Source: Microbacterium immunditiarum (GTDB taxonomy: Bacteria; Actinomycetota; Actinomycetes; Actinomycetales; Microbacteriaceae). Taken from it: a stretch of DNA of 64,000 nucleotides. Below the pieces are notes generated by a model. It did not search any database and was not told where the DNA came from. It saw only the letters and a program-made list of their open reading frames with translations. Made by a program: the position numbers and the translations under genes. Position 1 is the first letter of the stretch, and each line of letters opens with the position of its first letter. Below are positions 44,035-52,582 of this stretch, piece after piece. The stretch spans positions 3,472,001 to 3,536,000 of the forward strand of contig NZ_JACCBV010000001.1 in the NCBI RefSeq assembly GCF_013409785.1. The letters run 5' to 3'.

Positions 44035-45284
44035 GCGCGGCAGCACCGGGCCGCCTCCCCACCACGGCAAGCGCTGTGCTGGCGAACCTCCGGCTCGTCG
44101 ACGGGGTCCAGCCGGCGCCGCAGGAGGGCCTCGCTCTCGTCGTGGTCGACGGCGTGATCGCCGACGTCGTGCCGGATGCCGGGCCATCCGGTCTCGGCGA
44201 CGCCACGCCGCGCATCGACCTCGGCGGCGCGTACGTCATGCCGGGGCTCATCAACATGCACACGCACTTCTCGCTGTCGCTGCCTGGCCCGGGCGGCGAC
44301 GCAGTGAACGCGCTGAACCCGCACGAGCTCGCGCTGCACATGGCCGACACGGCACGGCGCACCCTCATGTCCGGCGTGACCACCGTCCGCTGCGTCGCCG
44401 AGAAGGGCGGCGCCGACTTCGCGCTGCGCGCGGCGATCGACGAGGGCAAGGTGCCGGGGCCTCGCATCTTCACGGCCGGCCGGGCGCTGTGCTGCACGGG
44501 CGGCCACGGGCACGACTCCGACGACACGATCGAGTGCGACGGCCCCGACGACTTCGCCCGCGGCGTGCGCAGCCAGGTCAAACGCGGCGCGGACCTCATC
44601 AAGGTCATGATCTCGGGCGGGATCGCCGGCGAGCACGAGGGCATCTCGACACCGCAGCTCACCGACGCGGAGCTCGCGTCGGTGATCGAGGTCGCGCACG
44701 CGTGGGGTCGGAAGGTCACGGCGCACGCCGGGCCGGCGCCGATCATCGCGCGCGCCGTGGAACTCGGCCTGGACTGCGTCGAGCACGGCTACGAGCTCAC
44801 CCCCGAGGTCGCCCGGCTCATGGCGGAGCGCGGCACGGCGCTCGTGCCGACCCTCGTCGTCACGCGGGCGCAGGCGTTCTTCGACGACCTCGGCGTGCCG
44901 GCGTGGATGCAGCAGCGCTCGCTCGGCGCCGGTCCGCGCCATCTCGAGTCCTACGCGTTCGCGCTCGAGGCCGGGGTCGAGATCCTCCTCGGCAGCGACA
45001 TGCCCCCGTATTGGGGCTTCGAGGGCACGACGGCGGTCGTGCGCGAGCTCGAGCACATGCGCGACGGCGGGCTCGCGGTATCCGCCGTCATCGCAGCCGC
45101 CACGAGTGCACCGGCCCGCTGGCTCGATGCCGACGACAGAGTGGGGACTCTGCGGCCCGGACGCTTCGCGGACCTCATCGCTATGCCCGCCGACCCGACC
45201 GCCGACACGAGCGCGCTGCGCGAGCTCGACTTCGTCATGAAGGGCGGAGTCGTCGTGCGCGACGACCTGGGGAGGGCGCGATGA
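44031..45284 (+). CDS. Metal-dependent amidohydrolase (imidazolonepropionase/prolidase-like)
   Basis: A 417-residue TIM-barrel hydrolase. Metal-site motifs are NMHTHFS (HxH), KRGADLIKVMISGG with a possibly carboxylated Lys, KVTAHAG, CVEHGYEL and ILLGSDMPPY; the small beta-domain wraps around (VLANLRLVDGVQPAPQEGLA ... GRFADLIAMPADP). Enzymes of this kind open cyclic amides or cleave dipeptides. ATG 44031 overlaps the menF stop and it ends overlapping the TIGR04076 start, so it is in a coupled four-gene operon. Substrate unknown. Confidence 0.92.
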   Translation: MSAAAPGRLPTTASAVLANLRLVDGVQPAPQEGLALVVVDGVIADVVPDAGPSGLGDATPRIDLGGAYVMPGLINMHTHFSLSLPGPGGDAVNALNPHELALHMADTARRTLMSGVTTVRCVAEKGGADFALRAAIDEGKVPGPRIFTAGRALCCTGGHGHDSDDTIECDGPDDFARGVRSQVKRGADLIKVMISGGIAGEHEGISTPQLTDAELASVIEVAHAWGRKVTAHAGPAPIIARAVELGLDCVEHGYELTPEVARLMAERGTALVPTLVVTRAQAFFDDLGVPAWMQQRSLGAGPRHLESYAFALEAGVEILLGSDMPPYWGFEGTTAVVRELEHMRDGGLAVSAVIAAATSAPARWLDADDRVGTLRPGRFADLIAMPADPTADTSALRELDFVMKGGVVVRDDLGRAR

Positions 45285-45619
45285 GCGACGCGTCCGGTGC
45301 CGATGAGGCCATCACCGAGCTCTACGACCTGCGCGTCGTCGTCGACCGCATCGAGGGGCGCTCGGTGTGCGGCATGAAGGTCGGAGACCACATCGACCTC
45401 GTGGAGTCGAGTCGGCTGCGCCTTCCCGACGGCGGGCACTTCTGCATGTACGCGCTGCAGGCGGTGCTCCCCCTGCTTCCGGCCAAGCAGCGGCGGCTCT
45501 CCGAAGGCGACTGGCTCGAACGCGACGCCCTCGTGGCCTGCCCCGACCCCGACGAGCGGCTGATCATGCGGATCGAGCGCCGGGGCATCCGGTCGATGCG
45601 GACGGATGAGCTGACGTGA
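45281..45619 (+). CDS. TIGR04076 family small protein
   Basis: A 112-residue protein with VVVDRIEGRSVCGMKVGDHI, a central HFCMYALQAVLPLLPAKQRR and the end LVACPDPDERLIMRIERRG. This matches the TIGR04076 family, small proteins with conserved Cys (here C in SVCGM, HFCMY, VACPD) that often neighbour oxidoreductases and could hold metal. Function unknown. Overlaps both neighbours by 4 nt. Confidence 0.85.
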   Translation: MSDASGADEAITELYDLRVVVDRIEGRSVCGMKVGDHIDLVESSRLRLPDGGHFCMYALQAVLPLLPAKQRRLSEGDWLERDALVACPDPDERLIMRIERRGIRSMRTDELT

Positions 45620-46647
45620 GCGCTTCCGGCACGGCCGCGACGACGCGTCGCGTCGCCGTGTCGCTCGGGCTGCAGACGGACAAGCCCCTCGGCGAATACG
45701 CGCGGCTTGCGACTCTCGCCGAGGATCTCGGGTTCGACGGCGTCAGCGTGTTCTCCGACCTCCTGTACCAGCCGCCGATCGCCGCGCTGCTCGAGATGGC
45801 GGCCGCCACCTCGCGCATCCGACTCGGCTGCGCGTGCTGGAACCCCTTCACGCTGCATCCGTATGAGATCGCGGGGCAGTTCGCCATGGCGGATGCCGCG
45901 AGCCGGGGCCGCGCGTACCTCGGGCTCGCGCGGGGCTCGTGGCTCGAGGCGGTCGGCGTCGAGGCGTCGCGGCCTCTCACGAGCCTGCGCGACGCCGTGG
46001 GCGTCATCCGCGCCCTGCTGGACGGCGAGGGACGAGGGTATGACGGCAGCGTGTTCCGCGTCGAGCCCGGCGTGCGGCTGCGGTATCCCACCGAGCGCGA
46101 GCGTGCGCCGCTGCTGATCGGCTCGTGGGGCGAACAGGGGATCGCACTCGCGGGCGAGCTCGCCGACGAGGTGAAGGTGGGCGGAAGCGCGAACCCGGCG
46201 ATCATCGACGTGGTACGAGCGCGGCTGCGCCCGGGACTGGAGCGGGCGGGACGAACGCGCGACTCCGTCGGCGTGGTGCTCGGCGCCGTGACGGTCGTCG
46301 ATCGCGACGGCGACGCCGCCCGTGCACGCGCACGGCGCGAGGTCGCGATGTACCTCGACGTGGTCGCGGCGCTCGACCCCACCGTCGCGCTCCCCGACGA
46401 CCTGCTGCCCGCGATCCGGGCGCGCCTGGCAGACGGCGACGACGAGGGCGCCGGCCGGCTCGTGCCACGCGACGTGCTCGACCTCTTCGCGCTCGCGGGG
46501 GACCCCGACGACCTCGCGGAGCATACGCAACGGCTGATCGACGCGGGGGTCGACCGCATCGAGTTCGGCACCCCGCACGGCATCGACTCGGCGGAGGGCA
46601 TCCGGCTGCTCGGCGAGGCGGTGCTGCCGCAGGTCACGCGCGACTGA
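45616..46647 (+). CDS. LLM-class F420-dependent oxidoreductase
   Basis: A 343-residue luciferase-like monooxygenase/reductase of the F420 branch (Mer-like). VAVSLGLQTDKPLGEYARLA, DLGFDGVSVFSDLLYQPPIA, RIRLGCACWNPFTLHPYEIA and RGRAYLGLARGSWLEAVGV are typical. The GTG overlaps the TIGR04076 stop (GTGA). Likely reduces or oxidises a small substrate with F420; with an amidohydrolase and TIGR04076 protein it suggests a short catabolic pathway. The organism therefore probably makes F420, consistent with the two Ddn-type proteins. Confidence 0.92.
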   Translation: MSASGTAATTRRVAVSLGLQTDKPLGEYARLATLAEDLGFDGVSVFSDLLYQPPIAALLEMAAATSRIRLGCACWNPFTLHPYEIAGQFAMADAASRGRAYLGLARGSWLEAVGVEASRPLTSLRDAVGVIRALLDGEGRGYDGSVFRVEPGVRLRYPTERERAPLLIGSWGEQGIALAGELADEVKVGGSANPAIIDVVRARLRPGLERAGRTRDSVGVVLGAVTVVDRDGDAARARARREVAMYLDVVAALDPTVALPDDLLPAIRARLADGDDEGAGRLVPRDVLDLFALAGDPDDLAEHTQRLIDAGVDRIEFGTPHGIDSAEGIRLLGEAVLPQVTRD

Positions 46648-46694
46648 CGGACGGCGCCGGGCTGTCGCTCCCGGTTCCGCCGCCGCCCGACGAC

Positions 46695-48383
46695 TCAGCG
46701 CAGCAGCAGCTCCCGCAGCGGCCCGAGCCCCATCGGCCCGAGACCGAGCGAGTCGCGGTGGAACTCGCGCAGCGAGAACGCTTCCCCGAGTTGTGCGGCG
46801 CGGGCCGCGCGCGCCTCGTTCCACAGTCGCGCTCCGACTTTGAACGCGAGCGCCTGACCCGGCCACCCGAGGTACCGGTCGACCTCGAATCCGGCGAGCG
46901 TCGGCTCGACGAGCGCAAAGTCCACCAGCATCCGCTTCGCCAGCTCGGGCGTCCACGACGTCTCGGTGACGAGAGGGTTCGACGGGATCGCCCAGCCGGT
47001 GTGCAGCCCGATGTCGGCGACGATCCGCACGGAGCGCCAGATCTGGCCGAGCACGAGCCCGAGCCGTTCCGCGGGGTCGCGCACGAGGCCGAGCTCGTCG
47101 GCGAGCTGCTCGGCGTAGTGCGCCCATCCCTCGGCGTACCCGTGGATGTGGGCCAGGTGCCGCTGCCACGGGTGCAGATCGGGATAGGACGCGGTCACCA
47201 CGAACTGCAGGTGGTGTCCGGGCAGCCCCTCGTGGTGGACGCTCGTGACCTCCTGCCACGTCGCGGCGACGGGCACGCCGCTCGGGATCGTCCACACGAT
47301 GCGTCCGGGCGTCGAGCCGTCCGGAGCGCCGGGCGCGTAGTAGACGACACCGGATGCCGCCTCCGACACGAGGCACTCGGCGTCGCGCACCGACGGCGGA
47401 AGCGCGAAGGCGTCGCCGAGCGCGTCGATCGTCTCGTCGACCCGTCGCGCGAGCCACGCCTGGATCGCCGGAACGCCCTCAAGGCGATACCGCGGATCCG
47501 CGTCGAGCGCAGAAGCCCCCGACCGAACCGGATCGTCGCCCGTGCCGCCGAGCTCGACCGCGAGCGCGCGCGCCTCGCCGACGAGCCGCTCCAGCTCAGC
47601 CCACCCGAACGCGTAGGTGTCGGCGAGGTCGATGCGCGCGCCGAGCATCGCGGCCGCCATGTCGGCGTACACGTGCTCGCCGACGCCGTCCTCGGTCGGC
47701 GCGACCGGACGCAGCTCGTCGCGCAGCACGCCGACGAGCGCGGTCAGTCGTTCGTTGACGGCGTCTGCAGCGGAGCGGAGCCGCGACCGCGTCGACTCCC
47801 CCACGCGCTCGGCGACCGGAATCGACCCGAACCAGTCGCGAGCCACCCAGGATTCGACCTGCGCCGCGAGCGTGTCGAGCTGGCGCACGGGAGCGACGCC
47901 CGAACCGGTGAAGCGGTCGGCGTGGTCGCGCGCCCAGCGCAGGCTCGCGATGTACTGATCGACGGCGGCGGCGGATGCCTCGACGCGCGCGACGAGCGCA
48001 TCGCCCGCGGCATCCGGGGTCACCGTCACTCCCTCGAACGCACCCCGCACGAGGTGGACTGGCGTCGCGAGCCCCGCGACCAGGCGCGCCGTGAACCCGG
48101 TGTCGAAGAGGAGCCGCTCGCTCTCGAGGCGCTCGCGCAGCGCGGCACGGAGGTTCTCGTCCCCGGCGCCGGCGGGAAGGACGTCCAGCCCGGCGAGCGT
48201 CTCGCCCTGGAGTTCGTACCTCCGCTGCAACCACTCGGGACCGAGGTCGGCCACGAGCGGGCCATCGGGAAGACCCGCTGCCTGCGCGGCTTCCGGCTCG
48301 TGCTTCGCGAGCTCCGCGACGTAGGCGTCGGCGATCGCGCGAACGGGATCTTGGGGGTTCTCGGCGGGGACAGCAGTGGGCAC
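46695..48383 (-). CDS. DUF885 family protein, probable metallopeptidase
   Basis: A 562-residue, mainly helical protein. The zinc motif VHHEGLPGHHLQFVV (HExxxH-like) and downstream HIHGYAEGWAHYAEQLADEL with glutamate ligand are typical of DUF885, related to M32-type peptidases. The C-terminus EFHRDSLGLGPMGLGPLREL is also characteristic. No signal peptide. GTG start 6 nt after TAGGGT (leaderless). Its promoter lies in the loop of a hairpin that could end the neighbouring ABC transcript. Peptide substrate unknown. Confidence 0.9.
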   Translation of the reverse strand: MPTAVPAENPQDPVRAIADAYVAELAKHEPEAAQAAGLPDGPLVADLGPEWLQRRYELQGETLAGLDVLPAGAGDENLRAALRERLESERLLFDTGFTARLVAGLATPVHLVRGAFEGVTVTPDAAGDALVARVEASAAAVDQYIASLRWARDHADRFTGSGVAPVRQLDTLAAQVESWVARDWFGSIPVAERVGESTRSRLRSAADAVNERLTALVGVLRDELRPVAPTEDGVGEHVYADMAAAMLGARIDLADTYAFGWAELERLVGEARALAVELGGTGDDPVRSGASALDADPRYRLEGVPAIQAWLARRVDETIDALGDAFALPPSVRDAECLVSEAASGVVYYAPGAPDGSTPGRIVWTIPSGVPVAATWQEVTSVHHEGLPGHHLQFVVTASYPDLHPWQRHLAHIHGYAEGWAHYAEQLADELGLVRDPAERLGLVLGQIWRSVRIVADIGLHTGWAIPSNPLVTETSWTPELAKRMLVDFALVEPTLAGFEVDRYLGWPGQALAFKVGARLWNEARAARAAQLGEAFSLREFHRDSLGLGPMGLGPLRELLLR

Positions 48384-48413
48384 CGGTCCACCCTATGCGG
48401 CGGGCCGGTGCCC
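48378..48413. terminator. 12-bp hairpin between ABC exporter and DUF885 gene
   Basis: GGGCACCGGTCC (48378-48389) pairs with GGGCCGGTGCCC (48402-48413) apart from one G.T wobble. The 12-nt loop contains the -10 box TAGGGT (48395 to 48390) of the DUF885 gene, so terminator and promoter overlap. Confidence 0.5.
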
Positions 48414-48422
48414 ACCCGATGC

Positions 48423-49256
48423 TCAGATCGAGCGCTGATACGCGCGGATCGAGCCCACGGCCCACGTGAACGCGAGCGCGGCGAGGGCGACGAGGCCGGC
48501 GACCTGGAGCCCCGCGGCATCCGGGTACTGGCCCGAGAGTCCGCCCCGGCCGAGCTCGACCGCCCACGTCATCGGGTTCCACCGGGCGACCGCGGCCACC
48601 CAGTCCGGCAGCAGCGCGGACGGCATCATGGTCGTCGACAGGAACGTCGCCGGCAGCACGATGAGCTGCGACAGGCTGATGAGCGCGATCTGGCTGCGTG
48701 AGATGAACGCGATCGCGGTCGACGCGCAGCAGAAGATCGTCGCGAGCAGTGTCGCCACCGCGAGAGCGACGAGCAGTCCGCCCACCCCGCCCGCATACCG
48801 CGCCCCGCCGAGCCAGCCGATGCCGAGCACGACGAGCGACTGGGCGAGGTTCACGACGAGCTGCTGTCCGAGCTGGCCGGTGACGATCGCGGAGCGGCGG
48901 ATCGGCGAGCTCAGGTACTGGTCCATGACACCCGAGTTGATGTCGTCGATGAAGCCTGTCCCCGCCCAGGCGCCGGAGTACAGGACGGTCATCATGAGGA
49001 TGCCGGGCACGAGGTACTCGATATACCCTCCGGTTCCGGAGCCCGCCGAAGGGGCGAACTGCGGCAGGTCGCCGAGCGAGCTGAACACCTGCCCGAACAG
49101 CAGGATCCAGATGATCGGCTGCACGAGGGACATCACGGGCCCCCACACCTGCCGAACGGTCACGATGAGCCAGCGCCGGAGCACCTGCCCGGTCTGGGTG
49201 AACCACCCCGCGCGCTCGGCTGCGGTGGCGGTCGTCGGGATCGCGATCGTGGTCAT
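48423..49256 (-). CDS. ABC-2 type exporter permease (DrrB-like)
   Basis: A 277-residue membrane protein with six helices. The ABC-2 signature appears in ILLFGQVFSSLGDLPQF and VMDQYLSSPIRRSAIVTGQL, ILPATFLSTTMMPSALLPDW-type sequence and ARWNPMTWAVELGRGGLSG near the end. Its start overlaps the stop of the ATP-binding gene by 4 nt. Together they form a drug- or lipid-exporting ABC transporter. Confidence 0.92.
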   Translation of the reverse strand: MTTIAIPTTATAAERAGWFTQTGQVLRRWLIVTVRQVWGPVMSLVQPIIWILLFGQVFSSLGDLPQFAPSAGSGTGGYIEYLVPGILMMTVLYSGAWAGTGFIDDINSGVMDQYLSSPIRRSAIVTGQLGQQLVVNLAQSLVVLGIGWLGGARYAGGVGGLLVALAVATLLATIFCCASTAIAFISRSQIALISLSQLIVLPATFLSTTMMPSALLPDWVAAVARWNPMTWAVELGRGGLSGQYPDAAGLQVAGLVALAALAFTWAVGSIRAYQRSI

Positions 49257-50272
49257 GCCGCTTCTCCTTCCGTGACGGCCGGCGCACCGGCCTCTTCGAA
49301 CGTGTGGCCGACGAAATGCAGATACACGTCGTCGAGCGAGGGGTGCGATGCGGAGACCTGGCCGAACCGGATGCCGGCGGCATCGAGTGCCGCGATGACC
49401 GCGCCGACGGCGGCTGACGCATCGTCGGTGCGTGCGGCGAGGACGCCGTCGACTCCGGATGCCTCGACCACGACGTCACGCAGACCGCCGACCCGCGCGA
49501 CCGCCACACGCACGGCGGCCGGGTCGGGCTCGATGAGGGAGACTCGCAGCGAGTCGCCGTGGAGCGCCGCCTTGAGGTCGCCGGGCGACCCCTGCACGAC
49601 GGCGCGGCCGCGGTTCACGATGAGCAGCTCGTCGGCGAGGCGGTCGGCCTCCTCCATGTAGTGCGTCGTCAGCACGACGGTGAGCGAGTCCTCGGCGGAC
49701 AGGCGCCGGATCTCGGCCCACATCGCCGCCCGCGCCTCGGGGTCGAGCCCGGTCGTGGGCTCGTCGAGGAACAGCACGCGCGGACGGTGCACGAGTGCTG
49801 CGGCGACGTCGAGGCGCCGGCGCATGCCGCCGGAGAACGTCGACACGGGCCGCGCGGCTGCGGTGGCGAGACCGAAGTCGTCGAGCAGCCGCTTCGCGCG
49901 GGCTCGCGCGGCCGAAGGCGAAGCACCGCGCATCCGTCCCGCGATCTCGAGGTTCTCGTGCGCGGTCAGGAGCGGATCGGTGCTCGCGCCCTGCGACACG
50001 TAGCCGATCGCGGTGCGGACCGCATCGGCCTCGCGAGCGACGTCGCGGCCCGCGACGCGCGCCGTGCCGCTCGTCGGGCGCGACAGCGTCGTGAGGATCT
50101 TGGTGGTCGTGGACTTGCCGGCGCCGTTCGGGCCGAGGAGGCCGAACACGCGGCCCTCGGGAACCGTGAGGCTCAGTCCGTCGAGGGCCCGCACGCCGGG
50201 CTTACGGCCACGGCCGTGGTACGTCTTGACGAGGTTCTCGGCGACGATCGCCGCAGTGGTGTTTTCAGGCAT
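49253..50272 (-). CDS. ABC exporter ATP-binding protein (daunorubicin-resistance DrrA family)
   Basis: A 339-residue ATPase. Walker A LLGPNGAGKSTTTKIL (45-60), Q-loop VSQGAS, signature TFSGGMRRRLDVAAAL, Walker B VLFLDEPTTGLDP and H-loop LTTHYMEEADRLADEL are all intact. The C-terminal extension (LRVSLIEPDPAAVRVAVARV) is typical of DrrA. AAGGG lies before the ATG. It follows the PadR/permease-prefix pair, separated by a 99-nt gap with a GAGCGA-type repeat; PadR control of the whole set is likely. Confidence 0.95.
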   Translation of the reverse strand: MPENTTAAIVAENLVKTYHGRGRKPGVRALDGLSLTVPEGRVFGLLGPNGAGKSTTTKILTTLSRPTSGTARVAGRDVAREADAVRTAIGYVSQGASTDPLLTAHENLEIAGRMRGASPSAARARAKRLLDDFGLATAAARPVSTFSGGMRRRLDVAAALVHRPRVLFLDEPTTGLDPEARAAMWAEIRRLSAEDSLTVVLTTHYMEEADRLADELLIVNRGRAVVQGSPGDLKAALHGDSLRVSLIEPDPAAVRVAVARVGGLRDVVVEASGVDGVLAARTDDASAAVGAVIAALDAAGIRFGQVSASHPSLDDVYLHFVGHTFEEAGAPAVTEGEAA

Positions 50273-50317
50273 GGCGAAGCATCCCTTCTGTTGGTTGGGC
50301 TTGTTCTGAGCGCTCGG

Positions 50318-50357
50318 ACGTCGAGCGAGGAGTGGAGCGACGAGACGCTCGGCGACC
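50318..50357. repeat. GAGCGAGG/GAGCGACGAGACG repeat
   Basis: Low-complexity GAGCGA element with partly inverted halves (GCGCTCGGACGTCGAGCGAG and GAGCGACGAGACGCTCGG), between the permease-prefix gene and the ABC ATPase gene; related to the elements at 24961, 40210 and 52549. Confidence 0.45.
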
Positions 50358-50371
50358 GAGGGTGTGACGCG

Positions 50372-51274
50372 TCAGCGTTTGTCGGGCGCGAAGAGCATCC
50401 GCGCGAGCACGAGCATCATGAGGGCGAAGCCTCCGATGAATGCGAGGGGCGTCCACCACCACCCGACCGTGAAGATGAGCGCCACGATGACGCCGAAGGT
50501 CACGATCCAGATGACGGCGGTGTAGATGCCGAACCGTGCAGCGGTCTCGGGCTCGCGCTCGAACCGGTTGGGCGGCTCGGATGCGACCATCTGGCGCGTC
50601 CACGCCTTGTGGCGATTGGTCTGGCTGGCCAGCAGGAACGCGAACAGGATGATCGACGCAACGACCCCGAGTGCGGCGAAGACGATTCCCCACATGGGCA
50701 TCGAGCCGAGGGCGACGAGTCCCGCGAACGCGAGGCCGAACGCCCCGAGCAGCGTGGCGAGGAAGTAGCCCGCCGCCCGGTTCTGCGGCATCGGGTGGTT
50801 CATCGTGGTCTCCTGCGACAGCGAGTCGCCCACGAGGAGCGCGATCCCGGTCGAGGCCAGCCCGAAGAGGCCGATCTGGGCGCCGAGCGCAAGCGGCAGC
50901 ACGCCGGTCGCGCCGAGGATCCCGAGCGTGATGCCGACGACGGCCGCGACCGACCACACGACCGCGCGCACCACGAAGCCGGGCTTCGGCTTGACGTGGT
51001 GGCGGCGCATGAGGTCCTCCCAGCTGCGGCGCGGGGCCGCGGCATCCGCCACGCCCGCCGGCGCCGTCTCGCCCACCAGCTCGCGCACGTCGCCGAGCTC
51101 GGCGACCGCGCGGCGTGCCGCCTCGTCGGGGGCGACACCGGACTCCTCGAGTTCCGCCGCGCGTGCCATGAGGTTCGCGCGGATCTCTTCTTTCAGGTCC
51201 TGCGTGTCGGGGGTCAGCTCGACGCCGGCGAACGCCTCGTCGAGAAGTCGATGGATGTGGAGGTTCTCAGTCAT
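50372..51274 (-). CDS. Permease-prefix-domain membrane protein paired with PadR
   Basis: A 300-residue protein. The N-terminal 85 residues form a small helical permease-prefix domain (LTPDTQDLKEEIRANLMARA, EAARRAVAELGD), followed by about six membrane helices in three pairs. Its ATG overlaps the PadR stop region by 8 nt. Such proteins are regularly coupled to PadR regulators and ABC exporters; function unknown. A second such pair is at 59739-61046. Confidence 0.85.
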   Translation of the reverse strand: MTENLHIHRLLDEAFAGVELTPDTQDLKEEIRANLMARAAELEESGVAPDEAARRAVAELGDVRELVGETAPAGVADAAAPRRSWEDLMRRHHVKPKPGFVVRAVVWSVAAVVGITLGILGATGVLPLALGAQIGLFGLASTGIALLVGDSLSQETTMNHPMPQNRAAGYFLATLLGAFGLAFAGLVALGSMPMWGIVFAALGVVASIILFAFLLASQTNRHKAWTRQMVASEPPNRFEREPETAARFGIYTAVIWIVTFGVIVALIFTVGWWWTPLAFIGGFALMMLVLARMLFAPDKR

Positions 51275-51623
51275 CGGTGTTGTCTTTCACGTCGAGGAGG
51301 GAGTCGATCACGCGGCGGGTGGCGACCCACGCCGCGACGTTGTTTCCGTAGACCGCACGGCCCGCATCGGTGATGCGGTAATACTTGCGGCGGCCGCCCT
51401 GGGTCTCATCGCCCCAGTACGACTCCACCAGGCCGTCCTTCTCGAGCCGGCGGTAGGTCGCGTAGAGAGTGGCCTCTTTGATCTCGTGCTCGCCGCCCGT
51501 CGCATCGCGGATGGTCTTGTAGATCTCGAAGCCGTACCGGTCGCCACGACGCAGCACACCGAGCACGATGGTGTCGGTGTGGCCGCGCAGCAGGTCGGCC
51601 GAGAAGGCATCGTCCTGTGTCAT
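51267..51623 (-). CDS. PadR-family transcriptional regulator
   Basis: A 118-residue winged-helix repressor: DTIVLGVLRRGDRYGFEIYK, then EIKEATLYATYRRLEKDGLV and WGDETQGGRRKYYRITDAGR, the PadR signature. It is preceded by a 9-bp inverted repeat overlapping its -10 box, so it should repress its own gene and the downstream membrane protein and ABC exporter until a ligand, perhaps a drug, binds. Confidence 0.94.
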   Translation of the reverse strand: MTQDDAFSADLLRGHTDTIVLGVLRRGDRYGFEIYKTIRDATGGEHEIKEATLYATYRRLEKDGLVESYWGDETQGGRRKYYRITDAGRAVYGNNVAAWVATRRVIDSLLDVKDNTDD

Positions 51624-51624
51624 G

Positions 51625-51653
51625 GCAAGTACTGTATCACATCAAGTACTTGC
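51625..51653. promoter_or_regulatory. PadR operator and leaderless promoter
   Basis: Perfect arms GCAAGTACT (51625-51633) and AGTACTTGC (51645-51653) around 11 nt. The -10 box TACAGT (51636 to 51631, minus strand) lies inside it and 7 nt before the ATG at 51623, so binding would block transcription start. Confidence 0.78.
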
Positions 51654-51770
51654 TCACGCAAGACCCTCTCTCGTGAGTTGAGGCGGGATGGTTGACTTCG
51701 GGGCGCGTTTCGCGGGCCCCAGAAGTCGGAAATCCGCCCCAACCCGTGGGAGAGGGTGGGGAAACCGGCC

Positions 51771-51776
51771 TACACT
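51771..51776 (+). promoter_or_regulatory. Leaderless-type promoter of the methyltransferase
   Basis: TACACT, 6 nt before the ATG at 51783. The gap 51654-51770 also holds an imperfect stem (GACTTC at 51694 pairing with GAAGTC near 51725). Confidence 0.5.
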
Positions 51777-51782
51777 GCCGCC

Positions 51783-52544
51783 ATGTCGTTCGACGACGTG
51801 GCCGCCCAGGCCTACGACGGATTCATGGGCCGGTACTCCCGTCCGCTCGCTGAGGTGTTCGTCGAGTTCGCGCGGTTTCCCGAGACCGGCCGCGCCCTCG
51901 ACGTGGGCTGCGGCACGGGCGCGCTGACCGAGGTGCTGGCCCGCCGATTCGGTCAGACCGAGGTCGCCGCCGCCGACCCATCACCCGGGTTCGTCGCCGC
52001 GACCGCGGCACGGTTCCCATGGGCCGACGTGCGGCACGGCTCTGCCGAGGAACTCCCCTTCGACGACGACCTGTTCGACGCGACGCTCGCCGAGCTCGTC
52101 TTCCACTTCATGACGGATGCCGCCGCCGGCGCCCGCGAGATGGTGCGCGTCACCCGCCCGGGCGGTGTCGTCGCCGCGTGTGTGTGGGACCTCGAGAACG
52201 CGCGCGGCCCCTACTCGCCGTTCCTGCGCGCGGTCGAGGAGGTGACCGGTCGGCAACCACCTCCTCCCCGACCGGGTACGAGCCGCGGAGACCTCGTCGG
52301 GCTGCTCACCGAGGCTGGCTGCCGTGACGTCGTCGAGGGCGAGCTCACGGTCGAGGTGGAGCATCCGGACTTCGACGAGTGGTGGCATCCGCACACCCTC
52401 GGGATCGGGTCCACGTCGGGGCAGCTCGCGGGGCTCGACGAAGCTACCGTGGCCTCGGTTCGCGAGCGCGCACACGAGCTCGTCGGGGATGGTCCGATCC
52501 GCATCTCGGCGACCGCGTGGGCCGCGCGCGGGATCGCGCCCTGA
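51783..52544 (+). CDS. Class I SAM-dependent methyltransferase
   Basis: A 253-residue methyltransferase. Motif I is ALDVGCGTGALTEVLARRFG, followed by AAADPSPGFVAATAARFPWA and LAELVFHFMTDAAAGAREMV, a Methyltransf_11/25 type. No substrate can be assigned. ATG 51783 is preferred over the ATG 9 codons upstream because of the leaderless promoter and the usual MSFDDVAAQAYDGFMGRYS opening. Converges with the PPK2 gene. Confidence 0.9.
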   Translation: MSFDDVAAQAYDGFMGRYSRPLAEVFVEFARFPETGRALDVGCGTGALTEVLARRFGQTEVAAADPSPGFVAATAARFPWADVRHGSAEELPFDDDLFDATLAELVFHFMTDAAAGAREMVRVTRPGGVVAACVWDLENARGPYSPFLRAVEEVTGRQPPPPRPGTSRGDLVGLLTEAGCRDVVEGELTVEVEHPDFDEWWHPHTLGIGSTSGQLAGLDEATVASVRERAHELVGDGPIRISATAWAARGIAP

Positions 52545-52548
52545 CTCC

Positions 52549-52580
52549 CCCGGACGCTGAGCGAGGGCGCGAGACGAAGC
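52549..52580. repeat. GCTGAGCGAGGGCGCGAGACGAAGCG-type repeat between convergent genes
   Basis: Occupies the 38-nt gap between the methyltransferase and PPK2 stops; related in composition and order to the elements at 24961, 40210 and 50318. It may help end transcription from both sides. Confidence 0.5.
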
Positions 52581-52582
52581 GG

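Noticed and set aside
51684..51742. Possible structured RNA or riboswitch before the methyltransferase.
   Set aside because: Only a weak, imperfect stem is visible and the methyltransferase has a leaderless-type promoter downstream of it.
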